64,000 bases of DNA from an uncultured Pseudomonadota bacterium (GCA_902788365.1 CADAJN010000002.1:1-64000), one strand, 5' to 3'. Positions 37,880 through 46,800 are shown, counted from the first letter of the stretch. The notes: generated by a model not told the origin, from the letters alone. A program made the numbers and translations.

Positions 37880-39796
37880 ATGAAAAAATTGTTTTGTTTG
37901 ATATGCGGGGCTTTAGCTGCGGTTTCATGCATGAACCAAAAGCAGGAAGTTGTTGAGCCGGCAACGATGAGCTATATCAGCGGACCGGACGCCGCTTATT
38001 ACGAAGACTGGGATAAAGCCATTCGTTACGATTCGGATATGCAGAATATGTATGCTAAAACGCCGACAAAGATTAAAAAGCCGATAGACATGTATATGGC
38101 TATTGCATTGGCGCTTAAATATAACTACACCGGTCGCGTGATTCGCTATCAGGAAAGTTTGCTCAAAGCCGGTAAATCTGCTTATGCCGAATTGCCGGAT
38201 ATTGCTTCTAAGGCGGGCTATATCAATACCAATTACAGCGATACCAGTCCGGATTTGAAGGTGGCATGGAACTTACTTGATATCTCAACGCTGTATTATA
38301 TGAATCATGACCAGTTGTTCAAACAAAATGTTTCGGTTGAAGTCAGCCGCAAAGTTATTCAAAATATTATGCAGGAAGCACGTGTTTTGTATTGGAAAGC
38401 CATTACGGCGCAACGCTTATTGCCGGTTATTGATTCAACCATTGAATACATGACTTTGGAAGTTGATGAAATGAATGCCAATGCCAAAGATTTGGCGAAA
38501 AACGGCGAAATGCCGGACACCAAAGCTTTGGTTAAAAAGCGTGATTATATGGAAGCCGTGCAAAAGCTCTCTGATTTGAAACGTGATATGGAAACCGCGC
38601 ACGAGCAGTTAGCTTCAATTATGGGCTTGCATCCGGCTACCGAATTTACATTGGTCGGTAAAGAATATGGCAATTTTGCTTTGCCGGAATTAAAATCTGA
38701 ACTCGGCAAATTGGAATGGCTGGCACTGACCAATCGGCCGGAGCTCAAAGTGCATGACTTGTTGACCACATCAGATAATTTGCAGATTATTATTGATAAC
38801 TTCCGCAACGATGATGCCGGCAGTTATATGAATAATCAGTCGGCGTATAACAAAAAATGGTGTCATGATGCCAATCAAACGGCTATGACGGTTTATGAAC
38901 AGGTGCGTAGCGCCGACGAACAAACTCTGGCCACACTTCGTCGTCAACGCATGACATCACTCATTTTGAACCAAGTGTATATTGCTTGGGCGCGTTATAC
39001 TTCAGCAACCGAGGACTATCAGATTGCCATGGAAATTGCCGGCACTTCGGAAAATATTGCCGAAGATATTACGGCCGCCAAAGGCACAAAATCGTCTAAG
39101 AGCAAACTTGAAGCGGCGCGTGCCATTGCTGATGAAACCAGAGCTTCGCTTGCGTATGTTGATTTGCAAGATGCACTGGGGGCTTTATATGCCACCATCG
39201 GTTTAGATGCGGTGCCGTATTATATGTTAAACGAGTCGCCGGCAACGATTGCTCTCAATTTGCGTGCTACACTGGAAAAATGGCGTAAAGGTGAATTTTC
39301 GCCTGAACCGCGTCCGTATTTGCTTAATTTACCGACTCGTCGGCCGCCGGTTAATTTGTCTTCGGATAAATTGTTGCCGGATGTGACCTATTTGACTGGT
39401 GAACACATAAAAATTGAAATTCCGGAAGCTGTGTTTGGCAAAATGGGTTGGCGTGCCGGTCAATTTGTGACCAAAGCCGGCTTGATTGACGATTCGCCAT
39501 TGCCGAAATGGTTGCGCTATAATGCCACCACCAGAACACTGGATGGCGTGGCAATGCCGGGTGATGATGGCGAATATCAGATCAAGATTTACGCCATGGA
39601 TAAAAACAGTAATATTGCTTTCTTGACCTTCAAACTGACGATTGTGGACAGATATGTGCCGTCTATTAACGTGCGCGGCCTTAATCGCAGTCGCCAAACA
39701 ACGGTGATGAAGAGCTGTAACGGTAGCGAATGCACCGACAGCACTTTAGACGACGTTCAGGTGTTTGCACCGGCACGTCCGCCAAGAGAACAATAA
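37880..39796 (+). CDS. TolC-like outer-membrane lipoprotein with C-terminal cadherin/Ig-like domain
   Basis: This 638-residue protein has a lipobox (LAAVSC, Cys about 17). Residues ~60-460 form an outer-membrane efflux protein (TolC/OEP) fold made of long helices, with SKAGYINTNYSD-like strand segments and repeats such as MGLHPATEF and LDAVPYY. C-terminal to that (about 480-600) lies a beta domain, with LLPDVTYLTGEHIKIEIPE and LPKWLRYNATTRTLDGVAMPGDDGEY. This matches a dystroglycan-type cadherin-like/putative Ig domain. TolC family members normally lack this. The tail has two Cys (SCNGSEC). AGGGG precedes the ATG. It is divergent from virB8. Confidence 0.72.
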   Translation: MKKLFCLICGALAAVSCMNQKQEVVEPATMSYISGPDAAYYEDWDKAIRYDSDMQNMYAKTPTKIKKPIDMYMAIALALKYNYTGRVIRYQESLLKAGKSAYAELPDIASKAGYINTNYSDTSPDLKVAWNLLDISTLYYMNHDQLFKQNVSVEVSRKVIQNIMQEARVLYWKAITAQRLLPVIDSTIEYMTLEVDEMNANAKDLAKNGEMPDTKALVKKRDYMEAVQKLSDLKRDMETAHEQLASIMGLHPATEFTLVGKEYGNFALPELKSELGKLEWLALTNRPELKVHDLLTTSDNLQIIIDNFRNDDAGSYMNNQSAYNKKWCHDANQTAMTVYEQVRSADEQTLATLRRQRMTSLILNQVYIAWARYTSATEDYQIAMEIAGTSENIAEDITAAKGTKSSKSKLEAARAIADETRASLAYVDLQDALGALYATIGLDAVPYYMLNESPATIALNLRATLEKWRKGEFSPEPRPYLLNLPTRRPPVNLSSDKLLPDVTYLTGEHIKIEIPEAVFGKMGWRAGQFVTKAGLIDDSPLPKWLRYNATTRTLDGVAMPGDDGEYQIKIYAMDKNSNIAFLTFKLTIVDRYVPSINVRGLNRSRQTTVMKSCNGSECTDSTLDDVQVFAPARPPREQ

Positions 39797-39812
39797 AAAT
39801 ATTGGGATAAAC

Positions 39813-39848
39813 AAAAACCGCTGACCATCAAAAGTCAGCGGTTTTTTT
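39813..39848. terminator. Bidirectional terminator
   Basis: A perfect stem, AAACCGCTGAC with GTCAGCGGTTT, is flanked by an A run and seven T. It lies between the TolC-like gene and the convergent 39861 gene. Confidence 0.85.
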
Positions 39849-39860
39849 GAGATGTAAACG

Positions 39861-40397
39861 TTAATGCAGAAGCGGTAACAGGTAAGTTACAAACGCCCAA
39901 ACCAGAGTGCAGGCCAAAGCTAATACAATCAACCATTTGAAACCGATAAACAGACGTTCCAACGGCTTTTGCCATTTGCCTTCCCAAATGCCTTCATGTA
40001 ACAGAGCAAACAAGCATCCGAGTATTATGCCTATAACAACGATACCCATAAAGCCGAAAAACATTGTGCTTTCAATAGAAGGTTCGCTGGCTGGCGGCAC
40101 AATAAGCTCAACCAAACAACCGATAAGCCACAGCACACCAAGAGCGACCAGCATACAGAATGTGATGAGAGTTGCCCATTTTAAGGCATTAACCGATACG
40201 CCGTTACCATCAGTCACACCGGAGCATGTAAACCAGAAGAATACATTGGCTCCCAAGATTCGCCAACCCCAAGCCGGAGAAATGGAAAATCCCAAAATGA
40301 CGGTGCAAATCTGCAACGCAATTAAAAAAATCAGTCCGACACCCCACCAGAATTGAGCGGAAAAATGGTGCCTTAAAAATTTTTTAACGTATTCCAT
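39861..40397 (-). CDS. Small four-helix membrane protein
   Basis: A 178-residue protein with about four membrane helices (about 16-36, 70-92, 108-130, 152-173). It ends in YLLPLLH. No family was recognised. Upstream bases (ATCATTATG) lack a Shine-Dalgarno sequence and equal those of the next gene (40424-40924), which also ends in LFVWPLLPF. The two look like a pair that may act together. Confidence 0.5.
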   Translation of the reverse strand: MEYVKKFLRHHFSAQFWWGVGLIFLIALQICTVILGFSISPAWGWRILGANVFFWFTCSGVTDGNGVSVNALKWATLITFCMLVALGVLWLIGCLVELIVPPASEPSIESTMFFGFMGIVVIGIILGCLFALLHEGIWEGKWQKPLERLFIGFKWLIVLALACTLVWAFVTYLLPLLH

Positions 40398-40423
40398 AAT
40401 GATATAAAATTAGAAAATCAGAA

Positions 40424-40924
40424 TTAAAACGGCAACAGGGGCCAGACAAAGAGCATTAAACCCCAACCGATAAGAGTGCATACGGCAAAAATGAACAGCC
40501 ACATGAAACAGGTGTAAACCATTTGCGACACATTGAACCACCAAGCAGAGGCTTTGCCGAGTTCATACAGAACCTTTAAGCCAAAACACAAGCCAAAACC
40601 TTTTGCGGCGGTCAACTCCCAATAAACCGCATGCCAGTTGAACAGATATTCCACAATCAAACCGCCTGTAAAGCACACCAGTGCCGAAAAAGCGACATAA
40701 AGCAAGAATAAAGCTGTGCCGATAAGTTTGTTCAAAACTTTTGTGCGATATGAATGGCCTGATTCCATATACCAGCCATAAGCACAAAGAGCCATAATAC
40801 CGGTGCCCCACAACAGCGCGCGCAGATTAGTCATTTTGCCGTAAAACAGCAACAAACTGAAGACTACAGCGATTCCCAGAACCACAAGCAGTCTTTTGCC
40901 AAACATTTCTAAAGTCCACTTCAT
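40424..40924 (-). CDS. Small membrane protein, partner of the 39861 gene
   Basis: This 166-residue protein has about five hydrophobic segments (about 11-30, 35-50, 68-92, 104-124, 138-160). It is 26 bases upstream of the 39861 gene and likely cotranscribed. It has the same leader, ATCATTATG, without a Shine-Dalgarno sequence. No family was recognised; it may be a short-range paralog of its neighbour, judged only by the shared C-terminal pattern. Confidence 0.5.
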   Translation of the reverse strand: MKWTLEMFGKRLLVVLGIAVVFSLLLFYGKMTNLRALLWGTGIMALCAYGWYMESGHSYRTKVLNKLIGTALFLLYVAFSALVCFTGGLIVEYLFNWHAVYWELTAAKGFGLCFGLKVLYELGKASAWWFNVSQMVYTCFMWLFIFAVCTLIGWGLMLFVWPLLPF

Positions 40925-41085
40925 AATGATACAGATTAATTAATAATTGAGAAAATTGCTATCAATATAAGCTAAAAAACACTTTTTGTCAAAATAAATT
41001 TACTGCTAAAAATATGCAGCCTTAACGAAAAGTTATCTTTTAGCCGTTATATTATAGGAAAATAACGACTAAAGGAGATATGACT

Positions 41086-41622
41086 ATGAAAAAAAGTTTA
41101 GTTTTGGCAGCCGGAGCTATGTTATTAAGTGTCGGTGCCGCAAATGCCGGTGAATATGTGCCGTATGTCGGTTTTGACTATGTTAACATGACACCGAATG
41201 TGGTTGATATATATCCGGATAATTATGATATTGGTGCCATTACCGGCGGTGTAAAGCTGTTGGAAAAGGGCTCATTGGAAATATTTGCCGAACGCTCAAT
41301 GCGCGAAAAAAAGCATATCGGTGATGCTACGTCACGCGGCCGCTTTTACGGTTATGGTGCCGATGTGCTGATTAACGGTTGGAATTTCAGCGAAGGCGCC
41401 ATTTTAGGCTCAATCGGTTATGGTCGCATATCGGGCAAATTAAAAAATGACGGTCAATCTAAAAAAGATACCGGTAACACCTTGCGTTTAGGTATGGGCG
41501 GTGAATTGAATCCGACACCGGATTGGGGACTTCGTGCAATGTTCCGCTATTCTTTGTCAGACAGCGATGTGTATAAAAATTCTAAGGAATTTACACTTGG
41601 TGCCCGCTATTATTTTTATTAA
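41086..41622 (+). CDS. Outer-membrane beta-barrel protein (Opa/porin-like small barrel)
   Basis: A 178-residue secreted protein has a signal peptide (MKKSLV to ANAG, about 1-20). Alternating hydrophobic strands follow, such as YVPYVGFDYVNMTP, GRFYGYGADVL, AILGSIGYGRISG and RLGMGGEL. It ends in YYFY, with the terminal aromatic residue needed for BAM recognition. An eight-stranded barrel is expected. Function is unknown. The start at 41086 lies eight bases after GGAG; an ATG at 41080 is too close. A terminator follows. Confidence 0.75.
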   Translation: MKKSLVLAAGAMLLSVGAANAGEYVPYVGFDYVNMTPNVVDIYPDNYDIGAITGGVKLLEKGSLEIFAERSMREKKHIGDATSRGRFYGYGADVLINGWNFSEGAILGSIGYGRISGKLKNDGQSKKDTGNTLRLGMGGELNPTPDWGLRAMFRYSLSDSDVYKNSKEFTLGARYYFY

Positions 41623-41642
41623 AGATAGCATAATAAAAAACA

Positions 41643-41675
41643 CAAAAACGCCGGTTAAATGTCGGCGTTTTTTTG
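41643..41675. terminator. Terminator between convergent genes
   Basis: Stem CGCCG with CGGCG, flanked by A5 and T7, lies 30 bases after the barrel gene and just before the MsbA-like stop codon on the opposite strand. Confidence 0.75.
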
Positions 41676-41686
41676 TGGGCCAACAT

Positions 41687-43978
41687 TTAAACCAATTGTG
41701 TTTTATACAGTGCCGCATAAGCCCCGTTCTTGGCAATTAACTCATCATGAGTGCCGATTTCGGCGATTTCGCCGTTGTTTATGACAACGATTTTATCGGC
41801 ATTACGAACCGTTGAAAGCCGATGTGCAATTACTAAAACCGTGCGACTTTTCATCAAATTATCAATGGCTTGCTGCACAATGGCTTCAGATTTGTTGTCC
41901 AGTGCCGAAGTGGCCTCATCCAAAATCAATATCGGCGCATTTTTTATAAAAGCACGCGCTATCGCTACACGCTGTTTTTGCCCCCCCGAAAGAGTAACGC
42001 CGCGTTCGCCGATAACGGTATCCAGACCATCAGGCAAGGAAGCGATAAATTCTTCTAAGCAGGCCGATTTAACAGCCTGTTGTAACTGTTCCGGCGTCAC
42101 TTCCTGACGGCCGAACACAATATTTTCGCGAATAGTGCCGCCAAATAAAAAGTTATCTTGAAACACCACGGCAATTTGTTCGCGTAAACTATTTAAATCC
42201 AAATTTTTAATATTGATACCGTCTAATGTAATTTCACCGCCGCTGACGTCATAAAATCGCGGTAACAAAGCCGAAATGGTGGTTTTGCCGCCGCCCGAGT
42301 TGCCGACCAAAGCAACAGTTTGCCCGCTCTGAATATCTAAATTGATATTTTTTAAAACAGGCTTGCCGGCGATATATTCAAAACTGACATCTTTATAACA
42401 AATTTGCCCGTGACATTCGCCGAGTTTTTGCGCGTTTTCGGCATTTTTAATGCGCGGCTCCGATTTTAAGGTGCCCATGACCTGCTCAATCATCATCAAG
42501 CTCATCAGCATGCTGTTAAAGTTGTTGCCGATTGATTTAATCGGGTTATAGAGCATCACAAGCGAAGTGATGAATGATGCAAAATTACCGACCGTAATTT
42601 GATGACTGACAATCAAATAGCTGCCATACCAGATAACAAGCGCAATGCCGCATGCCGAAATAATGTGCATAAGCGGTGTTAAAATGCCGAGTTTAAGCAC
42701 CATACGTAAACTTAGCGAAAAAATCATATTAACGACATAAACAAATTTTTGTTTGCAATATTGTTGCAAATTATAGGCACTGATAATACGATTGCCGGCA
42801 AAAGTTTCGTTATAGCGGTTCAAAAGTTCGGCCATTACATTCATATCAATCGTAAAAATAGAGCGCAAGCGTTTGCGTGCCTTAGTCAGCGGCAAAAATG
42901 CCCCAAACATGACCAATGACGCGATAATTGCCAGCTGCCACGAGTTGTAAAATAGCACCGCCAGCAAAGACAAAGATGAAAACAGCCGTGTTGAAAACAT
43001 TTTAAGGTTATTTAATAAGCCGCTGCAGGCAGAATCGGCACAATTATTATAGGTAAACAAAACGTCGCCGGAATTGGTCTTGTCAAAATAAGCGGCGTCC
43101 GAGTGCATCAGCTTATCAAAGAGCTGCTTTTTCAAGTCCATCGCCATTTTGTTACCTACCCATGTGTTCATATATGTTGCCACATAAGTAAACAGTGCTT
43201 GCAAAATGCTGAAAATAATGATTAACAGCGGAATATACATGGTCCAGCCGGTTTGTTTTTCAACCAAAACCACGTCCATAAACGGCTTCAATGACCAAGC
43301 AATAACGGCATCCATCATACCGACCGGCGCGGTAATCAAAACCGCCAGCAATGCGCGAAACCAATATGGTTTGGCATAAGGCAAAATCAGGGCATAATTT
43401 TTAATGGCATAAATATTCATAAATTTGGCTTTAATTGTATCGCGGCGCAAATACACGCCCCATAAGCCGGCACATAGCAATAAATAAAGTCCGATAATGC
43501 AACCTAAGCGCCATGGCCAAAACACTTTTTTAAGCGCCGGGGTGTAGCATTTTTTGCAGATTTTATAAGATGTTTCATTTTGTAAAATGGCTGAAACGTT
43601 ATTGGCGCTTGAGTTTAAGACATTTAATCCTTCGCTCGGTTCAATTTGCACATCGGTTAAATGTTCGCCGCTCAAAAATACATCGGCCAAATTCAGCGTG
43701 CCGCTATATTTGCTGATTTTTAGGCGTAAATTGCGCACTTTAGCAGTTTGCAGTGTTTTTTCTATAAGTTGCGGTTTATGTGTCAGTTGCGGAAAAACAT
43801 AGTCCGTATATTTGGCACCGCTGACATCGCGATAGCTGATTTCAACCTGCGGTGCGCCATCACCGCTCATAAAAAAAGACAACTTTCCGGCCGGATAATT
43901 ATACCACAGTTTAAAGCTGATTCCGACCACTGCCGCCAACCCGCACAACATCAGAGCTATTTGTTTTAATCGTTTCAT
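41687..43978 (-). CDS. MsbA-like ABC exporter with an extra N-terminal periplasmic domain
   Basis: This 763-residue protein has a first membrane helix (about 7-25), a ~125-residue periplasmic stretch (about 30-155), and another helix (about 155-178). Then comes the usual six-helix exporter domain (about 200-500) and an ATPase domain. Walker A is GNSGGGKTT, the signature is LSGGQKQR, and Walker B is ILILDEATSALD. Exporters of this MsbA/LipA type flip lipid A core or other glycolipids. The N-terminal periplasmic module is not normal for MsbA (about 580 residues). It may sense or bind substrate on the outside. Confidence 0.8.
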   Translation of the reverse strand: MKRLKQIALMLCGLAAVVGISFKLWYNYPAGKLSFFMSGDGAPQVEISYRDVSGAKYTDYVFPQLTHKPQLIEKTLQTAKVRNLRLKISKYSGTLNLADVFLSGEHLTDVQIEPSEGLNVLNSSANNVSAILQNETSYKICKKCYTPALKKVFWPWRLGCIIGLYLLLCAGLWGVYLRRDTIKAKFMNIYAIKNYALILPYAKPYWFRALLAVLITAPVGMMDAVIAWSLKPFMDVVLVEKQTGWTMYIPLLIIIFSILQALFTYVATYMNTWVGNKMAMDLKKQLFDKLMHSDAAYFDKTNSGDVLFTYNNCADSACSGLLNNLKMFSTRLFSSLSLLAVLFYNSWQLAIIASLVMFGAFLPLTKARKRLRSIFTIDMNVMAELLNRYNETFAGNRIISAYNLQQYCKQKFVYVVNMIFSLSLRMVLKLGILTPLMHIISACGIALVIWYGSYLIVSHQITVGNFASFITSLVMLYNPIKSIGNNFNSMLMSLMMIEQVMGTLKSEPRIKNAENAQKLGECHGQICYKDVSFEYIAGKPVLKNINLDIQSGQTVALVGNSGGGKTTISALLPRFYDVSGGEITLDGINIKNLDLNSLREQIAVVFQDNFLFGGTIRENIVFGRQEVTPEQLQQAVKSACLEEFIASLPDGLDTVIGERGVTLSGGQKQRVAIARAFIKNAPILILDEATSALDNKSEAIVQQAIDNLMKSRTVLVIAHRLSTVRNADKIVVINNGEIAEIGTHDELIAKNGAYAALYKTQLV

Positions 43979-44110
43979 TTTTTATACTCAGTTCTTTACT
44001 TTCTGCTAATCTAAATTATTTTTTAAGCCGAGGCAATAAGAATATGACATATATGCAATTTGTTAAGGTTTATTTTTTATCATAACGGCAAATTCAAAAG
44101 GGAGGTTGTA

Positions 44111-45238
44111 ATGCAAATTGATGACAGAATAACGCGTTTGGCGGAAAATATTGTAGTTAATTCGTTAAAGCTAAAAAAAGGTGAAACGGTTTATATTGAG
44201 GCATTCAGTGCCGGCACGCGTGATATGTTTGAAGCACTGATTAAGGCGGTGGTGAAGGCTGGCGGTGTGCCGTTTTATTATTTTAACGATAATGCATTTG
44301 TAATTGATGCTATTGAAGGCGCAAGCGCCATGCAGGTTCAAGGTTGGGCAGATTTGCATAAATATCTGATGCAAAAGGCTGATTGCTATGTGGGCGTGCG
44401 CGGCTATGAAGATATGTTTGCTTTTTCCGGAGTTGACCTTAAGGCACAGGATTTGTATCGCAAAATTTTTCAAGAGCAGGTGCATATGCGTGAGCGTTTG
44501 CCACACACGCGCTGGTGTGTTTTGCGCTATCCGAACAGCGCTATGGCGGCAATGTCGCGCATGTCATTAAAAGAATTTGAAGACTTTTATTTTAACGCCT
44601 GTTTGCTGGATTATCGCAAAATGGGGCAGGCGATGCGCCCGCTTAAAGAGCTGTTGGATAAAACTTCCGAAGTGCATATTAAGGGTGCGGATACCGATTT
44701 ACGTTTCTCAATTAAGGGGATAAAATCAATAATTTGTGACGGCACGATGAATATTCCGGACGGCGAAGTTTATACCGCGCCGGTTAAGGATTCAATCAAC
44801 GGCTATGTGCAATTTAATACCGATACAACATATAGCGGCGTTTTTTATTCTAATATTCGGCTGGAGTTTGAAAACGGTCGCATAGTCAAAGGCGCCTCGT
44901 TGGCCAATAATGATAAATTTCAACAAATGCTTGATACTGATGCCGGCAGCCGATATATGGGTGAATTTGCTTTTGGTGTCAATCCGTATATTACGCATCC
45001 GATTTTGGATATTTTATTTGATGAAAAAACTTGTGGTTCGTTTCACATGGCTATCGGTAATTCTTATGAAGACGAAACCAATAACGGCAATGTGTCGTCC
45101 ATTCACTGGGACTTGGTGAAGATTCAAACACCGGAGCATGGCGGCGGAGAAATTTGGCTTGATGGTGTTTTAGTGCGCAAAGACGGCCGTTTTGTTTTAC
45201 CTGAGTTGCAAGGATTAAATCCTGAAAATCTTAAGTAG
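44111..45238 (+). CDS. M29-family metalloaminopeptidase (AmpS/PepS-like)
   Basis: This 375-residue enzyme has the M29 C-terminal metal-binding region: GEFAFGVNPYI (Glu), LFDEKTCGSFHMAIGNSY (Glu-His pattern) and SSIHWDLVKIQ (His-Asp). These match the co-metal ligands of thermophilic aminopeptidases. It would trim N-terminal residues of peptides in the cytoplasm. The start at 44111 follows GGGAGG at good spacing. An upstream TTG extension is not needed. It precedes the DotB-like gene by 55 bases. Confidence 0.85.
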   Translation: MQIDDRITRLAENIVVNSLKLKKGETVYIEAFSAGTRDMFEALIKAVVKAGGVPFYYFNDNAFVIDAIEGASAMQVQGWADLHKYLMQKADCYVGVRGYEDMFAFSGVDLKAQDLYRKIFQEQVHMRERLPHTRWCVLRYPNSAMAAMSRMSLKEFEDFYFNACLLDYRKMGQAMRPLKELLDKTSEVHIKGADTDLRFSIKGIKSIICDGTMNIPDGEVYTAPVKDSINGYVQFNTDTTYSGVFYSNIRLEFENGRIVKGASLANNDKFQQMLDTDAGSRYMGEFAFGVNPYITHPILDILFDEKTCGSFHMAIGNSYEDETNNGNVSSIHWDLVKIQTPEHGGGEIWLDGVLVRKDGRFVLPELQGLNPENLK

Positions 45239-45257
45239 AATTTAATAAATCTGTGGC

Positions 45258-45263
45258 TATAAT
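45258..45263 (+). promoter_or_regulatory. Possible -10 element for the DotB-like gene
   Basis: A TATAAT hexamer lies 30 bases before the ATG of the DotB-like gene. No good -35 is visible 17 bases upstream, so this is weak evidence of a separate promoter. Confidence 0.3.
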
Positions 45264-45292
45264 TAGGCAAATTGGAATAAGGGAGAAAAAAT

Positions 45293-46273
45293 ATGGCCAG
45301 AATAAATGACGTTTTTTACTCAGATGTATATATTATGCCGGATAAAACCGTATTTGTGCCGGACGGACATTCGGAAAACGGTTTGCAAAAGTTTGAACCG
45401 GAAGATTTTGATGAGTTTTATGAGCTTGTGACCAGTAATTATAAAGGTAAATCAAGTTATTCGGTAATTTACGAGGGCTTTTTCTTCCGTGTGGAGCGCA
45501 CGGTGTCAATGTTTGGCGATATGTATTGTATGCGTAAAATGCCGCGCAAGGTGCCGGATTTAACCAGCTTAGGCTATCCGCCGGCGTTGATTAACTATCT
45601 TGCCGGTTTGGGGCATGCGTCAGGCTTGATTTTGCTCGGCGGCGCCACCGGTTCCGGTAAAACTACGACAATTTCAAGTTTGTTGCGCGAATTTTTAATC
45701 AGAAACGGTGGTTTTGCGTATACCATTGAAGACCCGTTTGAAATGCCGTTGGACGGCGAATATACCGCCTTAAACGGTTCGCTAGGGGTATGTAAACAAA
45801 CTCAGCCGATTAACGATGATTGGGGCGCCTCATTGCGTTCGGCGTTGCGTTCGCGGCCGCGCTATATTCTGGTAGGCGAGATCAGAACGCCGGAAGCTGC
45901 CAGCGAGTGTCTGCGTGCGGCCACATCAGGTCACTTGGTGCTGTCCACCATTCACGCCAACAATGTGACTGACGCATTAGACGCATTGGTAAAACACGCG
46001 TCGGCCGGTGAAATGAGTGAAGAATTGGCATTTGACTTGTTATCACGCGGTATTTTGGGCGTTATTCATCAAACCCTTATCGGCTCGGGACGCAAGCGTC
46101 CGGTGGTGCAATATTTGTTTGCTAATCCGATAACCACGCAAGGCGATCAAACCCGTAACATTATTAAAACCGGTAAGCTGAATTTGGCAACCACGATTGA
46201 AATGCAAATGACGCGAATTGCGCAAGGTCGGTCGCTGTTTGATGTGATAGAACGTAACTTTAATAACCAATAG
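45293..46273 (+). CDS. DotB/PilT-like secretion ATPase
   Basis: A 326-residue ATPase has an N-terminal domain (about 1-105), then Walker A GATGSGKTTT (about 117-126), the Asp box IEDPFEMP and the Walker B/His region YILVGEIRTPEAASECLRAATSGHLVLSTIHAN (in two pieces). This is the PilT/DotB/TraJ layout, hexameric ATPases that drive pilus retraction or type IVB (Dot/Icm, IncI) secretion. It resembles VirB11 in plan but lacks its typical N-terminal domain. The gene has its own terminator at 46293 and stands just before a structured RNA. Next to the Pil operon and the VirB block, it is probably one of their motors. Confidence 0.8.
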   Translation: MARINDVFYSDVYIMPDKTVFVPDGHSENGLQKFEPEDFDEFYELVTSNYKGKSSYSVIYEGFFFRVERTVSMFGDMYCMRKMPRKVPDLTSLGYPPALINYLAGLGHASGLILLGGATGSGKTTTISSLLREFLIRNGGFAYTIEDPFEMPLDGEYTALNGSLGVCKQTQPINDDWGASLRSALRSRPRYILVGEIRTPEAASECLRAATSGHLVLSTIHANNVTDALDALVKHASAGEMSEELAFDLLSRGILGVIHQTLIGSGRKRPVVQYLFANPITTQGDQTRNIIKTGKLNLATTIEMQMTRIAQGRSLFDVIERNFNNQ

Positions 46274-46292
46274 ACACGCGTAGAAACGTTTG

Positions 46293-46324
46293 AAAAAAAC
46301 GCTGGACTTTGCCGGCGTTTTTTT
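46293..46324 (+). terminator. Terminator of the DotB-like gene
   Basis: ACGCTGG pairs with CCGGCGT, followed by seven T. Its second arm overlaps the -35 (TTGCCG, 46309-46314) suggested for the downstream RNA. Confidence 0.7.
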
Positions 46325-46343
46325 ATATGCTGATAGTGTGATG

Positions 46344-46540
46344 TGAAAAGGGCATCGCCGGACATTCAAAGGTCTGATTGTAACTGCCGCCTCGGCATAG
46401 GCGGTTAATAAGTATATGTTGGCATACGCCTCAGGGTGGATGTCGGCATAATAAGGCTTTCGCGCGAAAGTGCCGAGCCGGCTAGTTACATCGGTCTTTG
46501 AACATCCGCCCACTTTTTTAAGTGGGTTTTGTTGTTTTTA
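46344..46540 (+). ncRNA. Structured RNA of ~185 nt with 6S-RNA-like shape
   Basis: Arms 46359-46385 and 46484-46508 form a long, interrupted closing stem: CATTCAAAG faces CTTTGAACATC, and TGTAACT faces AGTTACA. Inside them GCCGCCTCGGCA faces TGCCGAGCCGGC. The whole folds as one long rod with internal bubbles and an inner hairpin (GGCTTTCGCGCGAAAG). A terminator (CCCACTT/AAGTGGG then T-rich, 46509-46540) follows. A promoter fits: -35 TTGCCG (46309-46314), 17 bases, -10 GATAGT (46332-46337). Size and shape resemble 6S RNA. It could instead be the leader of the small ORF at 46558. No 4.5S, tmRNA or RNase P motif was found. Confidence 0.5.
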
Positions 46541-46557
46541 TAGACCGGAGTTTTTTA

Positions 46558-46797
46558 ATGATGCAATATGACCTGCCGACGGCAAATGATACTGTGAAAT
46601 TAACGCATCCGATTAAAGAAATGGACGCGCTGACGTATGATATTTTGGGCTTTTTAGAGGCCTTGCCAAAAGAAGAAAGACGGCTTGTGAAAAGATTTGT
46701 GATAAAGAGGGCTGCGGCTAATGGGTGGCTGAAAGGACGGCTTAATTTTAAGCGCGATAAGGTATATTTGCTGCACTGCGAAAAGAAGAAGCGGTAA
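46558..46797 (+). CDS. Small basic hypothetical protein
   Basis: A 79-residue protein starts MMQYDLP and holds two helices (about 21-35, 39-52), with a basic end KKKR. GGAG lies about nine bases before the ATG at 46558. Two alternative in-frame starts lie upstream (46522). No family was recognised. Its message would begin just after the structured RNA's terminator, so attenuation is possible. It converges on the PilS-like gene, four bases apart. Confidence 0.5.
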   Translation: MMQYDLPTANDTVKLTHPIKEMDALTYDILGFLEALPKEERRLVKRFVIKRAAANGWLKGRLNFKRDKVYLLHCEKKKR

Positions 46798-46800
46798 ATG

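Noticed and set aside
44060..44110. TTG-started N-terminal extension of the aminopeptidase
   Set aside because: An excellent ribosome site (GGGAGG) precedes the ATG at 44111 and none precedes the TTG.
45293..46273. VirB11 ATPase
   Set aside because: The N-terminal domain and the box sequences (IEDPFEMP, VGEIRTPEAA) are more like PilT/DotB. VirB11 cannot be fully excluded without a profile search.
46344..46540. RNase P RNA, tmRNA or 4.5S RNA
   Set aside because: It is too short for the first two and lacks the GGAAG-type SRP loop; no tRNA-like ends were seen.
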